NCBI GenBank assembly: GCA_947646735.1
Contig: CANTFK010000980.1
Location: 62,001-126,000 of the forward strand
From: Peronospora farinosa
Taxonomy: Eukaryota; Oomycota; Peronosporomycetes; Peronosporales; Peronosporaceae
Direction of reading: 5' to 3'
DNA: 64,000 bases
Shown here: in pieces, positions 44,363-55,078 of the stretch
Layout: each line of letters begins with the position of its first letter
Numbering within the stretch: position 1 is the first letter of the stretch
Made by a program: the position numbers and the translations under genes
The notes under the pieces: generated by a model
Databases searched by the model: none
The model's input: only the letters and a program-made list of their open reading frames with translations
Told to the model about the DNA's origin: nothing

Positions 44363-45452
44363 ATGAGTGAAGAAGTCTCGCATGAGACGGCCACGGAGTC
44401 CACGGTATGTACGCTATGGAGCTCTTTTTGTATGACGAAAGATTACGTGAACTGATGTTATTGTTTCTCTTTTTGATTCGAATGCCCAGACGACGGACAA
44501 ACCATGGGAAACGGAGAAAGGTATTCGTAAGATGGCAGACTTGCTGCGAGGACGCAAGGGTATGCCCTCCCGTCATGCTGTAGAGCTTGGTAAACGTGTG
44601 GAGTATTTCCGTGGTGATCGTCTGGCCACGTTCCTGCTTGCCAGCTCCATGGCGAAGAAATACTTTCCAGAGCTCAAGACCAAGGAAGATGTTGACTCTG
44701 TGGGCCATGCACTGGTGCAAAACAGCTACATTCATCGCTCTGAGCGTGATGCAAAGAACAAGAAATTGCTGAAACCGACGCCCGATCAGGACTTTTCTCC
44801 TGATGGCTACTACACGTGGATGTACGAAGGTTCCAAGACTCTGAGAAACATTATGACGGCGCTACTGATCATTGGGTTTTTGATAATCACGTGCTTCCCT
44901 ATTTGGCCACAATGGGCTAAGGTAGCGCTGTGGTATATGTCGGTTACCTTCCTTATCTTCGTTGCTATCTTCGTGGTGGTCCGTCTCTTCATCTTCTTCA
45001 TGCTCTGGATGATTGGTTACGAGTACTGGCTACTGCCCAACATCTTTGATGATAACCTCTCGGTTGCAGACTCGTTTGTACCTCTCTACTCGCTGCGCTC
45101 GACGGACCCATCCGAGCGTATTTACCGCATTATTGGACTTGTTGCTTTCACATGCTTTTCGGTGTGGGTGATGAACCAGCCGACGGACTTCGATGAGTAT
45201 ATGGAGCTGACAAAGCAGTTCACGGACGATATTTACAGTGGCAAGCTCCTGAGCGATATGTCACAGAAAGATCAGGATAACATTGACGCCGTGAAGGTGC
45301 CGGACCTCGAGGATCTTCTCAAGGACGATGATGAAGACGAGGAGGACCAGGACGCTAAGTTTGCTAAGATCTTAGACGAGGAGGAAGACGAGCACTCGAA
45401 ATCGGAAGCGACGGAGGATGATGATGACGAAGTGGTAGACAGGGATTTGTAG
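44363..45452 (+). CDS. SEC62: Protein translocation subunit SEC62
   Basis: Exons 44363-44404 and 44490-45452 join in phase to give 334 residues. The N-terminal cytosolic domain contains ADLLRGRKGMPSRHAVELGK and VEYFRGDRLATFLL, the SEC62 signature. Two or three hydrophobic spans follow: about 150-172 (IMTALLIIGFLIITCFPIW), 178-208 (an aromatic-rich span with VVRLFIFFMLWM) and about 245-260 (IIGLVAFTCFSVWVM). WLLPNIFDDNLSVADSFVPL between them is typical of SEC62. The tail is strongly acidic (DDDEDEEDQ, DEEEDEHSKSEATEDDDDE). SEC62 with SEC63 and SEC61 supports post-translational protein import into the ER. The length and topology fit the family. Confidence 0.95.
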
Positions 45453-45623
45453 ACGACAGCGAGTTGGCAGACTAGTGGAATGACGGACATAAAGAATACA
45501 ATTCCATTTTTTTAGTACGTGACTAATGGTCGGAGCTTGTCGCAATGTCTTGCTGCGTCTTGCTCACCGAGTGCTTTGATTTCATGACATGTAATGATAT
45601 ACCGAGCCATCTTACGATGTTCC

Positions 45624-47450
45624 TTACATCCACGGAGTCAAAGTGACATCATCGTAGACGACACCATTGCGATTTAGAACGAACTGCACACTCATGGACT
45701 TCTCGGTCGAGTCGATGCGAAGGCGGCCCCAGTCGTTTACGTGACTTACGCTCCATTCACCTAACTTATTCGAGAAGCCTTGCTTCTCCAAGCCAGCGCC
45801 TGCGGATCCAATCACAATGTGGACGGGCCCCTTGCCATCCTTAGTACACTTTCCTTTGCGCACTGCACAGCTGCGTTCGTATGAGTGCTGATGACCCACC
45901 AACATTAGATTCACCTTGTAGTCCCAAAGCAAGTCCTCAACCTCATCGCGAAAGTGCTGAGCTATCTTGTAGTCAGCTTCCTCGCCGACCTGTGTTGTGT
46001 ACATCATCCGGTGAGACGTGAGGACAATCCACGGTATCTGCGTCCGATCCACACTCTTCAAGTCGTTCTCCAGCCACTTATATTGCTTCGATCCGCGGCG
46101 CCAATCGTGCTCTGATGAAATCTGGATGACGTGAATTCCACCGTAATCGAATGAGTACCAATAGATGCTATTGCCATTGGCAGGAGCATCCCAACGGTAG
46201 AACATCGGCACCGAGCATTCACCAGACGAATCCTCGCCGTAGTTGGCCCAGTCCGGGTGGAAGTCCATTCTCCCGTCCGCGCCTGCAGCTCCAGAAGGAT
46301 CATTAGCGCCACCTGACGTGTAGTCATATTCGTGGTTACCGATACTAACCATGTAGGGAACCCTTGTGGCGTACGGCTCAATGATGTGAAAAAACTCGTC
46401 CCAAATGTGTGCGTGACCCCGAGCATAGCTAATATCACCAAAGTGCAAGAGGAAGTTGTCATAACCGTCCATTACATCTTCAAACGACCGCATAGCCGTC
46501 GAGGACGCCTCAGGTGCAGGATCGACGCCCATATCAGCGTAAGCTATGAATTTCGCGACTTTTACAGACGGATCTGGGCGACTCATGAATGAGTAGATCA
46601 AGCTCCAGCCGTCTTTTTCACTACCAAACTTGTAAAAATATCGTGTCCCCAGCTTCAACCCCTTTAAGATGACCTTATGCATATTGCCCGGGTCACGAAA
46701 CCATTGCTGGCTAGTCAGATTTGCCGGTAGGCTACACAAGTTAGCTGCAGTATAAGTCTTAAATGTGCCCTCGACATGCCCATTCAATGCAGTAGAATCA
46801 AGACCGTATTTGACCACAGGTATCTCGTTTGATGCCGAATTGAACATCACCGACATCTCATCAACATTGTCGGTAAAGGCAATATGTCCTTGTTTCGGGG
46901 CAGTAAATGCTTCAACCATTCCAACTTGCAGTTTAGCAAGACGAGCAAAGACGTTCGTTTTAGGCTGGAAATTAAAGTACTCGACAGTGTAGTTGCATCG
47001 CATCATATACAGCCCCGAAATCCGGACGGAATTAGGAATCTCAGGATCATTCGTTCTCGATTGATTGGCGACGGTGATACTGGTTTTGACTAGAAAATCA
47101 TTCTCATGGGCCTTTGGGCCACAGCTGAGACCCAAAAAGTCCTGCTGATGCGGATAATTCACCCCACTCCAGGTAATTAAAAGATCTTCACCGTCCCTCA
47201 GTAGCGACGGGGTCGCCGTCAACGTAGGTCTGCCCAAGTTTGCGGCTTCTTTGTCATTAATGATACCAAGTGAGAATCCGACATTATCATCACGGTTCAT
47301 GTTCCATACGTCATCTTTATAAAGGACAATCGGATGAGGATCGCTCTCCAAAGCATTAGCGTATTGGTAGTTGAGTGGTGGAACATCCGCTTGCACGACA
47401 GTGGACAGGCATGCAGATACGAGCAGGAATGAAGGTAGAGACGCGACCAT
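45624..47450 (-). CDS. Secreted purple acid phosphatase
   Basis: This intronless gene encodes 608 residues with a signal peptide (MVASLPSFLLVSACLSTVVQA). A fibronectin-like N-terminal region precedes the catalytic domain. The five metal-binding blocks are all present in order: DMG at 306-308, GDISYARG at 338-345, GNHEYDY at 371-377, then VLTSHRMMYT, and VGHQHSYERSC near the end. Purple acid phosphatases use a di-metal centre (Fe-Fe, Fe-Zn or Fe-Mn) to hydrolyse phosphate esters at acid pH. Several NxS/T sites suggest glycosylation in the secretory path. It probably acts outside the cell or in the vacuole, scavenging phosphate. Nothing is missing from the active site. It is divergent from cyclin C, 196 bp away. 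Confidence 0.96.
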   Translation of the reverse strand: MVASLPSFLLVSACLSTVVQADVPPLNYQYANALESDPHPIVLYKDDVWNMNRDDNVGFSLGIINDKEAANLGRPTLTATPSLLRDGEDLLITWSGVNYPHQQDFLGLSCGPKAHENDFLVKTSITVANQSRTNDPEIPNSVRISGLYMMRCNYTVEYFNFQPKTNVFARLAKLQVGMVEAFTAPKQGHIAFTDNVDEMSVMFNSASNEIPVVKYGLDSTALNGHVEGTFKTYTAANLCSLPANLTSQQWFRDPGNMHKVILKGLKLGTRYFYKFGSEKDGWSLIYSFMSRPDPSVKVAKFIAYADMGVDPAPEASSTAMRSFEDVMDGYDNFLLHFGDISYARGHAHIWDEFFHIIEPYATRVPYMVSIGNHEYDYTSGGANDPSGAAGADGRMDFHPDWANYGEDSSGECSVPMFYRWDAPANGNSIYWYSFDYGGIHVIQISSEHDWRRGSKQYKWLENDLKSVDRTQIPWIVLTSHRMMYTTQVGEEADYKIAQHFRDEVEDLLWDYKVNLMLVGHQHSYERSCAVRKGKCTKDGKGPVHIVIGSAGAGLEKQGFSNKLGEWSVSHVNDWGRLRIDSTEKSMSVQFVLNRNGVVYDDVTLTPWM

Positions 47451-47646
47451 CGAGATATTGCTTCGTCTTTTTTCTGCTTGTGCGCTTTTATTTCCGGTGT
47501 TTTTAACCGGATGATTCGTTTACAGAGGCTCTACTGGTTTAGTGCCAAAGCATGTATAGTGTATACTGTACACCGGTATTGGACGGATGCTAATTGATCA
47601 GGACCAATTTCGGGTACAAAATAGCAAAATAAGTTTACGGAAGACC

Positions 47647-49003
47647 ATGGGCATGAATTTCTGGCATTCTACGCATTAGTACGTGGGTCGATTGTGAATT
47701 GCAAGAGTTGAAATGCTTTTATGTAGTTGACGTCCCGTCAATTGTGTTTATATGTTGTTAATGATACAGTTTGTACTGGATGAAGGACGTGACCAAGGCT
47801 GATTTGCGCAAGAGGAATCCACTGGATCGTAAACATTTGACGGACGATGAGATTGACAGCATCCATCTAGCCAATATTTCATGTGAGGATTGCGTTTGGC
47901 CGATGTGATAGACTGTCACTGGAGAATACTCTGTTGACGAATTGCTAAGACAATTGGGATCTATCGCAGAGCTGACAATTTGCATCTTGATGACGAATGC
48001 TAGTGCTCGAGGAGATTGGACCCCGGTTGAGGGTTCGCCAGATCATTATTTATACGGCAATCATCTTCTACCGTCGTTTCTACCAGACGTAAGGTGACGT
48101 TGCTACTTTGTGCCGGGTGTGGAGAAGGGTGTCTGATGGTCATATTGTACGCGCACGAGACTACAGCCAGAGCTTTGTAAACTTTGATCCACATTTGATC
48201 GTTGGAACGGTATTTTTTCTCGCTTCGAAGGTAGAGGAGAGTCAGCTGTCCCTGACAACAGTCGCGTCTGTTCTCCATCATTATACCACGAGTATGGCGA
48301 GCTAACTGCAGCAGTACTTCTAGGTTTTATAGCACTTACGAACGTATTGTTTTGGGCTGGTTCTTTGCACTTGTAGCTGGTGTCGATGAAGACGAGTCCA
48401 TGTACACGTTTCAAGACAAGGATATTCTTGAATGCGAATTTTACGTGATTGAGGCCCTGCAGTTCGATTTGATCTTGCATCACCCGTTTCCATCTCTTCT
48501 CCAGTACGTTATACCGCTATTCATTTTCTTTTATGTGCTAGTGTTTACCTCCTTCTCTTTTGCACAGGCTCCTAGATGAATTTGAAATTCACGAAGAGTG
48601 TCTTCAGCTTGCATGGTAAGATGGTGTCGGTCTTGACTACACACTGTCATTGCCTCATGTGGCTAAAACTAATGCATTGTACTGGATATTATCATGTAGG
48701 CAATTAGTGCAATATTCTTACCGGACGGACATCATTCTGCTCTATCCGCCATTCATGGTGGCTTACGCGGCCACCTACATTTCTTGTCGGGATGCGGGCT
48801 ACGACACCGAACAGGTGTTTGCCTCCGTAAACCTTAAAAAGGAGTTGCTACTAAAAATCGTCGGAGAATTTCAAGAGGCTGTAGAGGAAGAGAAGAAGCT
48901 GTATATGGTACAGGCGGCAGCTATCGAGCGATTGGAGGAGATCATCCCAGACGCAACTGCTGCTGAGACCGAGGCCATACCTAGTGTGTCGGCGGAGAAA
49001 TGA
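47647..49003 (+). CDS. CCNC: Cyclin C, Mediator kinase-module cyclin
   Basis: Seven exons (47647-47678, 47770-47882, 48004-48088, 48167-48291, 48377-48503, 48568-48615, 48700-49003) close in phase to give 277 residues, near human cyclin C (283). It starts MGMNFWHSTHY, like the MAGNFWQSSHY start of animal cyclin C. The cyclin box follows: RLRVRQIIIYTAIIFYRRFY, FDPHLIVGTVFFLASKVEE, DILECEFYVIEALQFDLILH and a second fold with SYRTDIILLYPPFMVAYAAT. With CDK8 it forms the Mediator kinase module that modulates RNA polymerase II; it also acts in stress responses. The exon 4 to 5 junction inside SVLHHYTT is set by phase. The C-terminus is acidic and alanine-rich. Confidence 0.93.
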
Positions 49004-50292
49004 GCTTGTACGTCTTGGGTAGGGAGCGGATACGAAGCATTTTGACCTTGGACAATGGTAGTGTCTCCAATCACGACGTGATGCACTCAGATCCGCCAAT
49101 TGTACATGTAGCACCAGCGTAAAATGTTCGCAACGCTATGTTTGTATGCATTCACTCGTCATCCTTATGCTATGACGAATCGTGCAATCACCCAGATCAT
49201 TGTTACAGAATAAGAATTCATTCATGCGTGGTACAACTTGTCTGACTCATAGGTACGAGGAGACCATTCTATAAAACTCCTTTACCTGCTTCACAGATGT
49301 ACGTTGAAGTAGCAAAAACAGCTTGTGCGCTAGAAACTAGTCGCATGGCAAGCCGCGTGTTACTGGATCTGTATCTGCCACGCTGTGAGCACGAACAGCC
49401 GACCTAGTGCCCATCTCAGCGCGTCAGAAACGCAACGTTGCTATTAAAGTCAGTTAAAAAAAACGAATATCGTAGACGATTGGGCCACGAAAAGGCATGT
49501 GCACAGATGGGAATCGTAAAGGTTTAAGACATGGTTCAAGGGGAGTTTGCCGTCACAGCAAGGCTGTCCCTGCAGTAACTGGCCTTGTAGCATCGGAATC
49601 GGAATAAAGATGTACAGAAACAAGGCGTAAGTCCTTTATGGTACCAGCATTCTAGGTCAAGTTTGTATTGAGCTTTGCATCCCCATGCAGGGGGTTCCTG
49701 CTAATAGAAATCATACAATAGTGTATTGTTGTGTATTCGTGACTCGATCCCACCAATCGTAGATATGTTCATGTCTGTGCCTCGAGGCTTTGCGATCGAC
49801 ATGGTCTAACAGAGAGCTCGTCTTTCGCAGCTCAAGCTCAAGGTCAAGATCAAATTCAAGTCAAGCTCCGTAGAACTGCCTAGTTTCTTAGTGAAGAACA
49901 AAGACGTCCATCCATCAGGATCTCCTCAAAACTGAACCCAAAGTTTCTTTTTTTTGGAAGTTGAACCTAGGGGGGGATGGACACGCAGAAGATAACGAAA
50001 TTTCTGAACGCATACTGATTCTTCTTGACAGTGTATTATATATCACAATATCCTGTTAGATTGACTATGTATATCCTGTAAAAGTCGATACAACGAGAAT
50101 GATAGGTATGCATTATTATAGACGCAGCCACCCCGATCCGCCTTTATTCACAAAGTCAGCAACAGACCGTTCATTATTTCATTCCTGTTTCGTCGTGTCC
50201 GACCTGTGGTTTTCTCTGTTTTCTCTTCTTACGACCTCGTGACGGACGCATTGCAGTTTATTGAGACACCAGATAACAGGTAGACAACTATC
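49004..50292. other. 1.3-kb intergenic region without a recognised gene
   Basis: No frame in this stretch looks coding. It has an imperfect TCAAG-type repeat at about 49830-49868, a run of seven G at about 49971-49977, and an AT-rich block (50030-50120). The right end should hold the PX-gene promoter. I see no hairpin, transposon ends or RNA gene. Confidence 0.5.
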
Positions 50293-51435
50293 ATGGTCAT
50301 GCAGAGTGTCCTTACGACGACACCATCGTGTGTGTTGCACACTACCATCACGCACGTCTCAAAGTCCTCAATCTCTGGCGCACATACACATACGCAGTTC
50401 CTCGTACGTGTATCGGACGAGCGTTCACCTGATCTTAATTGGACGGTCTATCGACGCTATTCGGAGTTTCGTAACTTTAAACTTGCACTGGAGAAGGCTA
50501 TTAAGAGTGGCGACATGTGCGCGCACTGCGTCATTATGTCAAAGCGCACGTGTTTCGTGCTCTTCCCGCGTCGTCGACTGTTCAGTAATTTGCGTGAAAA
50601 GACGCTTGAAACGCGGTGCGCTGGACTCAATATGTTTTTGCATGTTGTCGCGAAACACGCACGTACGTGTCGAGAGAGTATGACGTGTCAGACTCGACTA
50701 CTTATGGACAAGTTCCTCTTGGTGAACGACATGCGTTACACGTATTTGAACGTTGACATGAGCGAGACCGATGGAGAAGGAAACAGCACCGCTTTGGGGA
50801 AGAAGAACCTATCAATGAGTGGATTGACGCACCGTTCGTCATCAATGGTGAGCCGATTCGACCGACTGAGCAACCACTCGTACTCTCGCGATGAAGCTGT
50901 GCGTAGTTGCACTGGGGAGTGGATGCACACGAGCGATGAACTGGCAACTGATTCACAGGAAAATCAGTTTCAGGTGGAGGCGTCTATGAACGAAGACGTG
51001 GACAGCCAGCAGCAGGATGCAAACGGACTGGTCGTTAAGCGTAATAGGACGTCGAATCTTCTGTCCTATTCTAACGACCGGCGTGCACGCACACACTCGT
51101 GGAATGATGACACGCAGTTGTCTGCAGTGCGCCAGAGCCTCACCTCTGAGAGGGAACGCCCTGCGTACAAGCAACAGTCGAACTCGTCCACGTCTCGTCA
51201 TTCGGACCCTGGACTTGCTCGCAACGAGCTGCTAAATTTCACGCGCGGTAGCTTTTCGGGTGGCGGACGCCCCCTCCGCGCTGAGGGACGACCGCGGTCG
51301 CGCAAAGTACACTTGTCATCAGCTGCTAAGCGTGTCAAAAAGCTAGAGGAGGCTGAAGCACGCTTCTCGGTGCAAGCACAGACTAGGAAACCCAAGTGTG
51401 TCCCGAGGCTCGCGCCGATTCCTGAGGAGGATTAG
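50293..51435 (+). CDS. PX-domain (phosphoinositide-binding) protein
   Basis: This intronless gene encodes 380 residues. The PX domain covers about 15-150. It has TQFLVRVSDERSPDLNWTVY, the RRYSEFRNF motif (which supplies the phosphoinositide-binding arginine) and RRLFSNLREKTLETRCAGLN with the usual second basic site. Within it is a cysteine pair insertion (MCAHCVIMSKRTC). After about residue 155 the protein is disordered and serine-rich, with basic patches near the end (GRPRSRKVHLSSAAKRVKKL). PX domains usually bind PI3P on endosomes, so a trafficking or signalling role is likely. There is no BAR, kinase or RGS domain to narrow it. A second ATG six bases later is an alternative start. Confidence 0.88.
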   Translation: MVMQSVLTTTPSCVLHTTITHVSKSSISGAHTHTQFLVRVSDERSPDLNWTVYRRYSEFRNFKLALEKAIKSGDMCAHCVIMSKRTCFVLFPRRRLFSNLREKTLETRCAGLNMFLHVVAKHARTCRESMTCQTRLLMDKFLLVNDMRYTYLNVDMSETDGEGNSTALGKKNLSMSGLTHRSSSMVSRFDRLSNHSYSRDEAVRSCTGEWMHTSDELATDSQENQFQVEASMNEDVDSQQQDANGLVVKRNRTSNLLSYSNDRRARTHSWNDDTQLSAVRQSLTSERERPAYKQQSNSSTSRHSDPGLARNELLNFTRGSFSGGGRPLRAEGRPRSRKVHLSSAAKRVKKLEEAEARFSVQAQTRKPKCVPRLAPIPEED

Positions 51436-51437
51436 CT

Positions 51438-51500
51438 GATACCGGCAGGGCTTGACTAGGGAGAACTCCATGCCCTTCCTAGTCAAGCTTTGCCGGTATC
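51438..51500. other. Strong stem-loop right after the PX-gene stop codon
   Basis: Two 23-nt arms, 51438-51460 and 51478-51500, are reverse complements except for two adjacent bases that can pair as G-U in RNA. The loop is 17 nt. The stem begins GATACCGGCA and ends GCTTGACTAGG. It would sit in the 3' UTR of the PX gene, or could be part of a small RNA precursor. Confidence 0.8.
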
Positions 51501-51826
51501 GAAGGCGGCGCTTGCCGTGTACAGTTTTTATCTATCGCAATATGAACTTAGAAACAGAGACGTTACACCTTACCAAGTTGTTGCACGTTGCAGCTTTGCA
51601 GCTTTTCTTATCCTTGCGCCTCATCCAAGTGGTGCCATCGATTATGTTACATGTGAATACGTTGGTGCCTTACAAAATCACTTCATTCACTACGCGCACA
51701 AGAACAATAAGGACGTCTTTGACATTTAGAGTGTAAGAAAACTTGCATTTGGACAGCAGCATACTAGGTTATCTACCATACTTTCCATGCCGAGTCACGT
51801 TACACTCAAGTTGCAACGGCTGACGC
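51501..51826. other. Rest of the gap between convergent PX and permease genes
   Basis: The genes converge here. A plus frame at 51490-51729 could encode 79 residues, but it starts inside the hairpin and has no recognisable motif, so I do not call it. Nothing else is visible. Confidence 0.5.
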
Positions 51827-53941
51827 TTACCCGGTTATCACACGCACACCTCCGAGCGCAGCAATTGTGTGAGCGAAGTTGTAATTGGGTTGTTTGATGA
51901 ACATGTGATTCTTGGGCTGGTTATACTTGCGAGACACCCACTCGACCATGGCGGGTCCAAACGGGCCCTCAACGCTCAGGAAGTTAAGCTTGATCTTAAG
52001 GTAGACGTTGTCGAACATAGACACTGTCTCTTTGAAGCCTTCAGGCACGACTGCTCCACGGGGATGACAGTGCACGATGAACAGCGTATGCGTTTGTTCG
52101 TTGGTGCGCACGTACAGGATGGCCTTGTTGATAATGTTAAGATTCGGGGTTTTGCAGAAGAAGAAAACGGCAGGCTCGTTAATCTCGCGGATAAATCGGG
52201 CGATCGTCTGACCGCCGCGGGCACCCGTGCGCAGCGAATGGATTTCATTTTCGTCGTGGTTGCGTTGAGATGGGCATAATTGGCGCATGCAGTAGAGGCA
52301 CATTCGCAGCAGAAAAGTGCGCTCGAACATGATGTACACAAGCAACAGTACAGCGATAAAGTACAGCGAGAAGTACGTGAGAATCGTTGGGTCACCTAGT
52401 AAGTTCCCCATAAATGTCGTCACTACCATCGATACACCCAGGATGCAGCTCCACCAAGGCGCAATCACCGTCCGCGGAATCTCAGCGCGTTTAAACTTGA
52501 GCAGCATACAGCCAATGCCGAACAACGTCATGAGACCTAGAAAGGCGTACGTGTATACACCTGATAGTGTCGTCGTGTCTCCATGTAAGATCAGCACCAG
52601 ACTTGTAGCCACCATGAAGTACCCAATAATAATGTAGTGGTTTGTGCTGCGTGCCTTGTTCACATGAAGCAAGAAATTTGGTACCACACGGTCACTAGCC
52701 AGTCGACGCACAAGGCCGACAATACCGACGTACGCAGTCAGCACAGCACCCGATAAGACAACAAACGCATCCAGCGCTACCACTAGCTGCATGTTATCAC
52801 CTGCAACCTTCAGTCCCATTTCAGCCAATACAGTGTCCTTCTTGTCCACAATGCCACCTGGACCATCCAGTGGAAGCACACCGAGCGAAAGCAAAGAGAT
52901 CATCGGATTAAAGATAGCAACACCCCACCACATGTTCTAGACATCGATCAAAGCAAGTAGACACAAAAATAAAAATATGTCACACAAAAGTGACCGTCAA
53001 GTTCAAATAAGCTAAGAAAAACGTACCCGCAGGGTCTTTGGGAAAACTCCATCAGCTTGTTCCTCTACAAACTGTGAGGATGTTTCAAAGCCAGAGATAC
53101 CAAGCATAGCGGTCGATGTGCCGAATAAGACTGCGGTGAAAAAGTTTCCAGAGATGATGTCTCCCGCGAGATTGATGTCGGGGAATTCCGTACCAAAGTT
53201 TGCCCATAGAGTCTGGAAGTCGTCCTTCACGATATATACCATAGACAATACACAGAGCACCGTCAACGTCGTGGCATGGGTGATAAAGATAACAAGGGCC
53301 ACGACTGCACTCTCAGTGATGCCAATTAGACTCAGCAACGCAAAGATAAAGAGAAGACCGATAGTAGCCGGTACAATTTGCAGTGATGGTACGTGCGATG
53401 CCAAGTAATTGCAGGCTGATGTACCAGAGACCACCCCCGTGGCAATGTACGATAAGATTGCAAGCGATGCTGCCATTGCAGCCACGCGTTTGGACGTGGT
53501 ATTGAGCAGGACATTGTAAGAGCCTCCATTGAGCGGTACAGCATTTAGTACCTCTCCGTAAATAAACCGGTATAGGTACAATATACCGGCCACGATGGCA
53601 AGAGCTATAGGTGCGAGCTTACCGGCCTTGGACGCTACGAGCCCCGACACGTACAAGCAGCTGGACAAGATATCGTTTCCGCAAATAGCAGTAGCTAGCC
53701 ACTCGGAAAGCTTTGGATGGTCCATGGAAAGTTGTGTTTGGATCTCATCCAATTCACTGTCGCTTGCTACCGTCGAAGTGCTGTCTCCCCATCCTGGAAA
53801 CTCCCATCCTTTGAGTGTATTGGTCGTCTTGTTCACACGAAGCATTAACGGACTAAGTGGCGGTGTTTTGTTCCCAATGTTCATGCGGACATGGCTCGGG
53901 ATAGCTCCGTAGCCAGCAGGGGGCTTTACTTGGTCAGCCAT
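51827..53941 (-). CDS. APC-superfamily amino acid permease
   Basis: Exons 53027-53941 and 51827-52936 join in phase across a 90-nt intron to give 674 residues from the ATG at 53941. About 85 N-terminal cytosolic residues precede some twelve predicted spans. The first motif is MDHPKLSEWLATAICGNDIL with the following VSGLVASKAGKLAPIALAIV, then PLNGGSYNVLLN, ILSYIATGVVSGTSACNYLA, and MLGISGFETSSQFVEEQADG, which is typical of APC transporters. The intron falls just after FPKTLR, within the loop. The last 170 residues form a soluble domain (RFIREINEPAVFFFCKTPNL, then TLFIVHCHPRG). It probably imports amino acids or polyamines at the plasma membrane or an organelle. The exact substrate cannot be read. 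Confidence 0.88.
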
Positions 53942-54150
53942 TGGCAAGACTGCAACTCCGGATCTATTTTGTCATAAAAGATATCAAAAGATCAGATACC
54001 GGTATTTCCGGTAGCGGTTTTTTATTTTTAAATTGGTTTGTATCATTACGGTAATTTAAATGGTCGGACAACTGACTGAGCTCCACACGTAAATTTGTGT
54101 CATTCAACTTACTTGGCGCAACTAGTGTAAGAGATGGTGGTACAACAGAG

Positions 54151-54887
54151 CTATAGATCACTCAGCTGCTTTGCGTTCTTGCGCAAAAGTTCTTCATCTG
54201 CGCCGGAAAACTTTACGACCATATCCACCAAGCAGAAAATATAGTCAGACACCAATAGCATTGGCATTCACGTCAATAAGAACTTGGCTATTGTACCGAG
54301 AGCGACTGCTGCAGCTTGCCATCCTGGAAGTAAAAGAACGTCGGCATTGACTGCATGTACACAGCAAAAAGATAACCCGTCAGTAGCTTACTAAAATTGC
54401 AAAACGATCCTCACATATTGCAAAATAATCATCACATACGCGCACACCAGCTTTGGACGTTGTTTCATTCAATTCGTCGACGTCCAATTTGGCAAAGTCA
54501 ATGTCTTGATGCTTGACGCTGCATTACCGACCACAGCACCTCAGTCAGATATTTGTTCACCCATCAATTCCTTTCGCTCAATAGTACATCTTCTACCTCA
54601 GTTCATCGTAGATTGGACCAATCATCTTACAGGGTGAACACCACTTGGCCGTAAAGTACACGATCGCCTTGCGTCCTGTTCCCACCTACAAGAGACACCG
54701 ACGACCGCGATATCATGTCACGCATAATCCTCCGCAAAACACCTAGAACAAAACGTACAGTGGCAATACGCGAATACGCTTCATCCGAACCGATGATCGT
54801 CACGCGGCTTCGTGTGCTTGCGGACATGCAACGGCTATTGCGCAGCCTGCATAGACTCGCTTGGGCTGTCAGCACCTTTCGCATCAT
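54151..54887 (-). CDS. Thioredoxin with a mitochondrial-type presequence
   Basis: Five exons (54759-54887, 54597-54685, 54440-54518, 54297-54350, 54151-54210) close in phase to give 136 residues. The active site WCSPC is at 58-62, inside VYFTAKWCSPCKMIGPIYDE. Typical thioredoxin features follow: FAKLDVDELNETTSKAGV, the cis-proline motif SMPTFFYFQDGK, and a final FSGADEELLRKN helix. The N-terminal 35 residues (MMRKVLTAQASLCRLRNSRC) are basic and lack acidic residues, which fits a mitochondrial presequence. The active site reads CSPC rather than the usual CGPC, which may shift the redox potential. Neighbours are the permease (-) and the second lipase (+, divergent, 191 bp). Confidence 0.9.
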
Positions 54888-55078
54888 TATATTTCGTAGC
54901 TTCTCGATACTGTATCAAAAAGTGCGAGTGCGTACAATTACGTGCGTACACTTGATTGTCCTGTCATAGTTTATCGTGCAAAATAGCGTATGACTTGATC
55001 TCGTTATGCTTCATACCGCCAACATACCGGTCCGACCTGTTCGTCATCGATGGATGTGGTTGGTGGTCATTCGGATTC

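Noticed and set aside
51490..51729. A 79-residue plus frame after the hairpin
   Set aside because: It begins inside the stem-loop, has no motif, and lies between convergent genes where 3' UTRs are expected.
53945..53947. TTG upstream of the permease ATG as the start
   Set aside because: The in-frame ATG at 53941 is only six bases later and is the normal start in eukaryotes.
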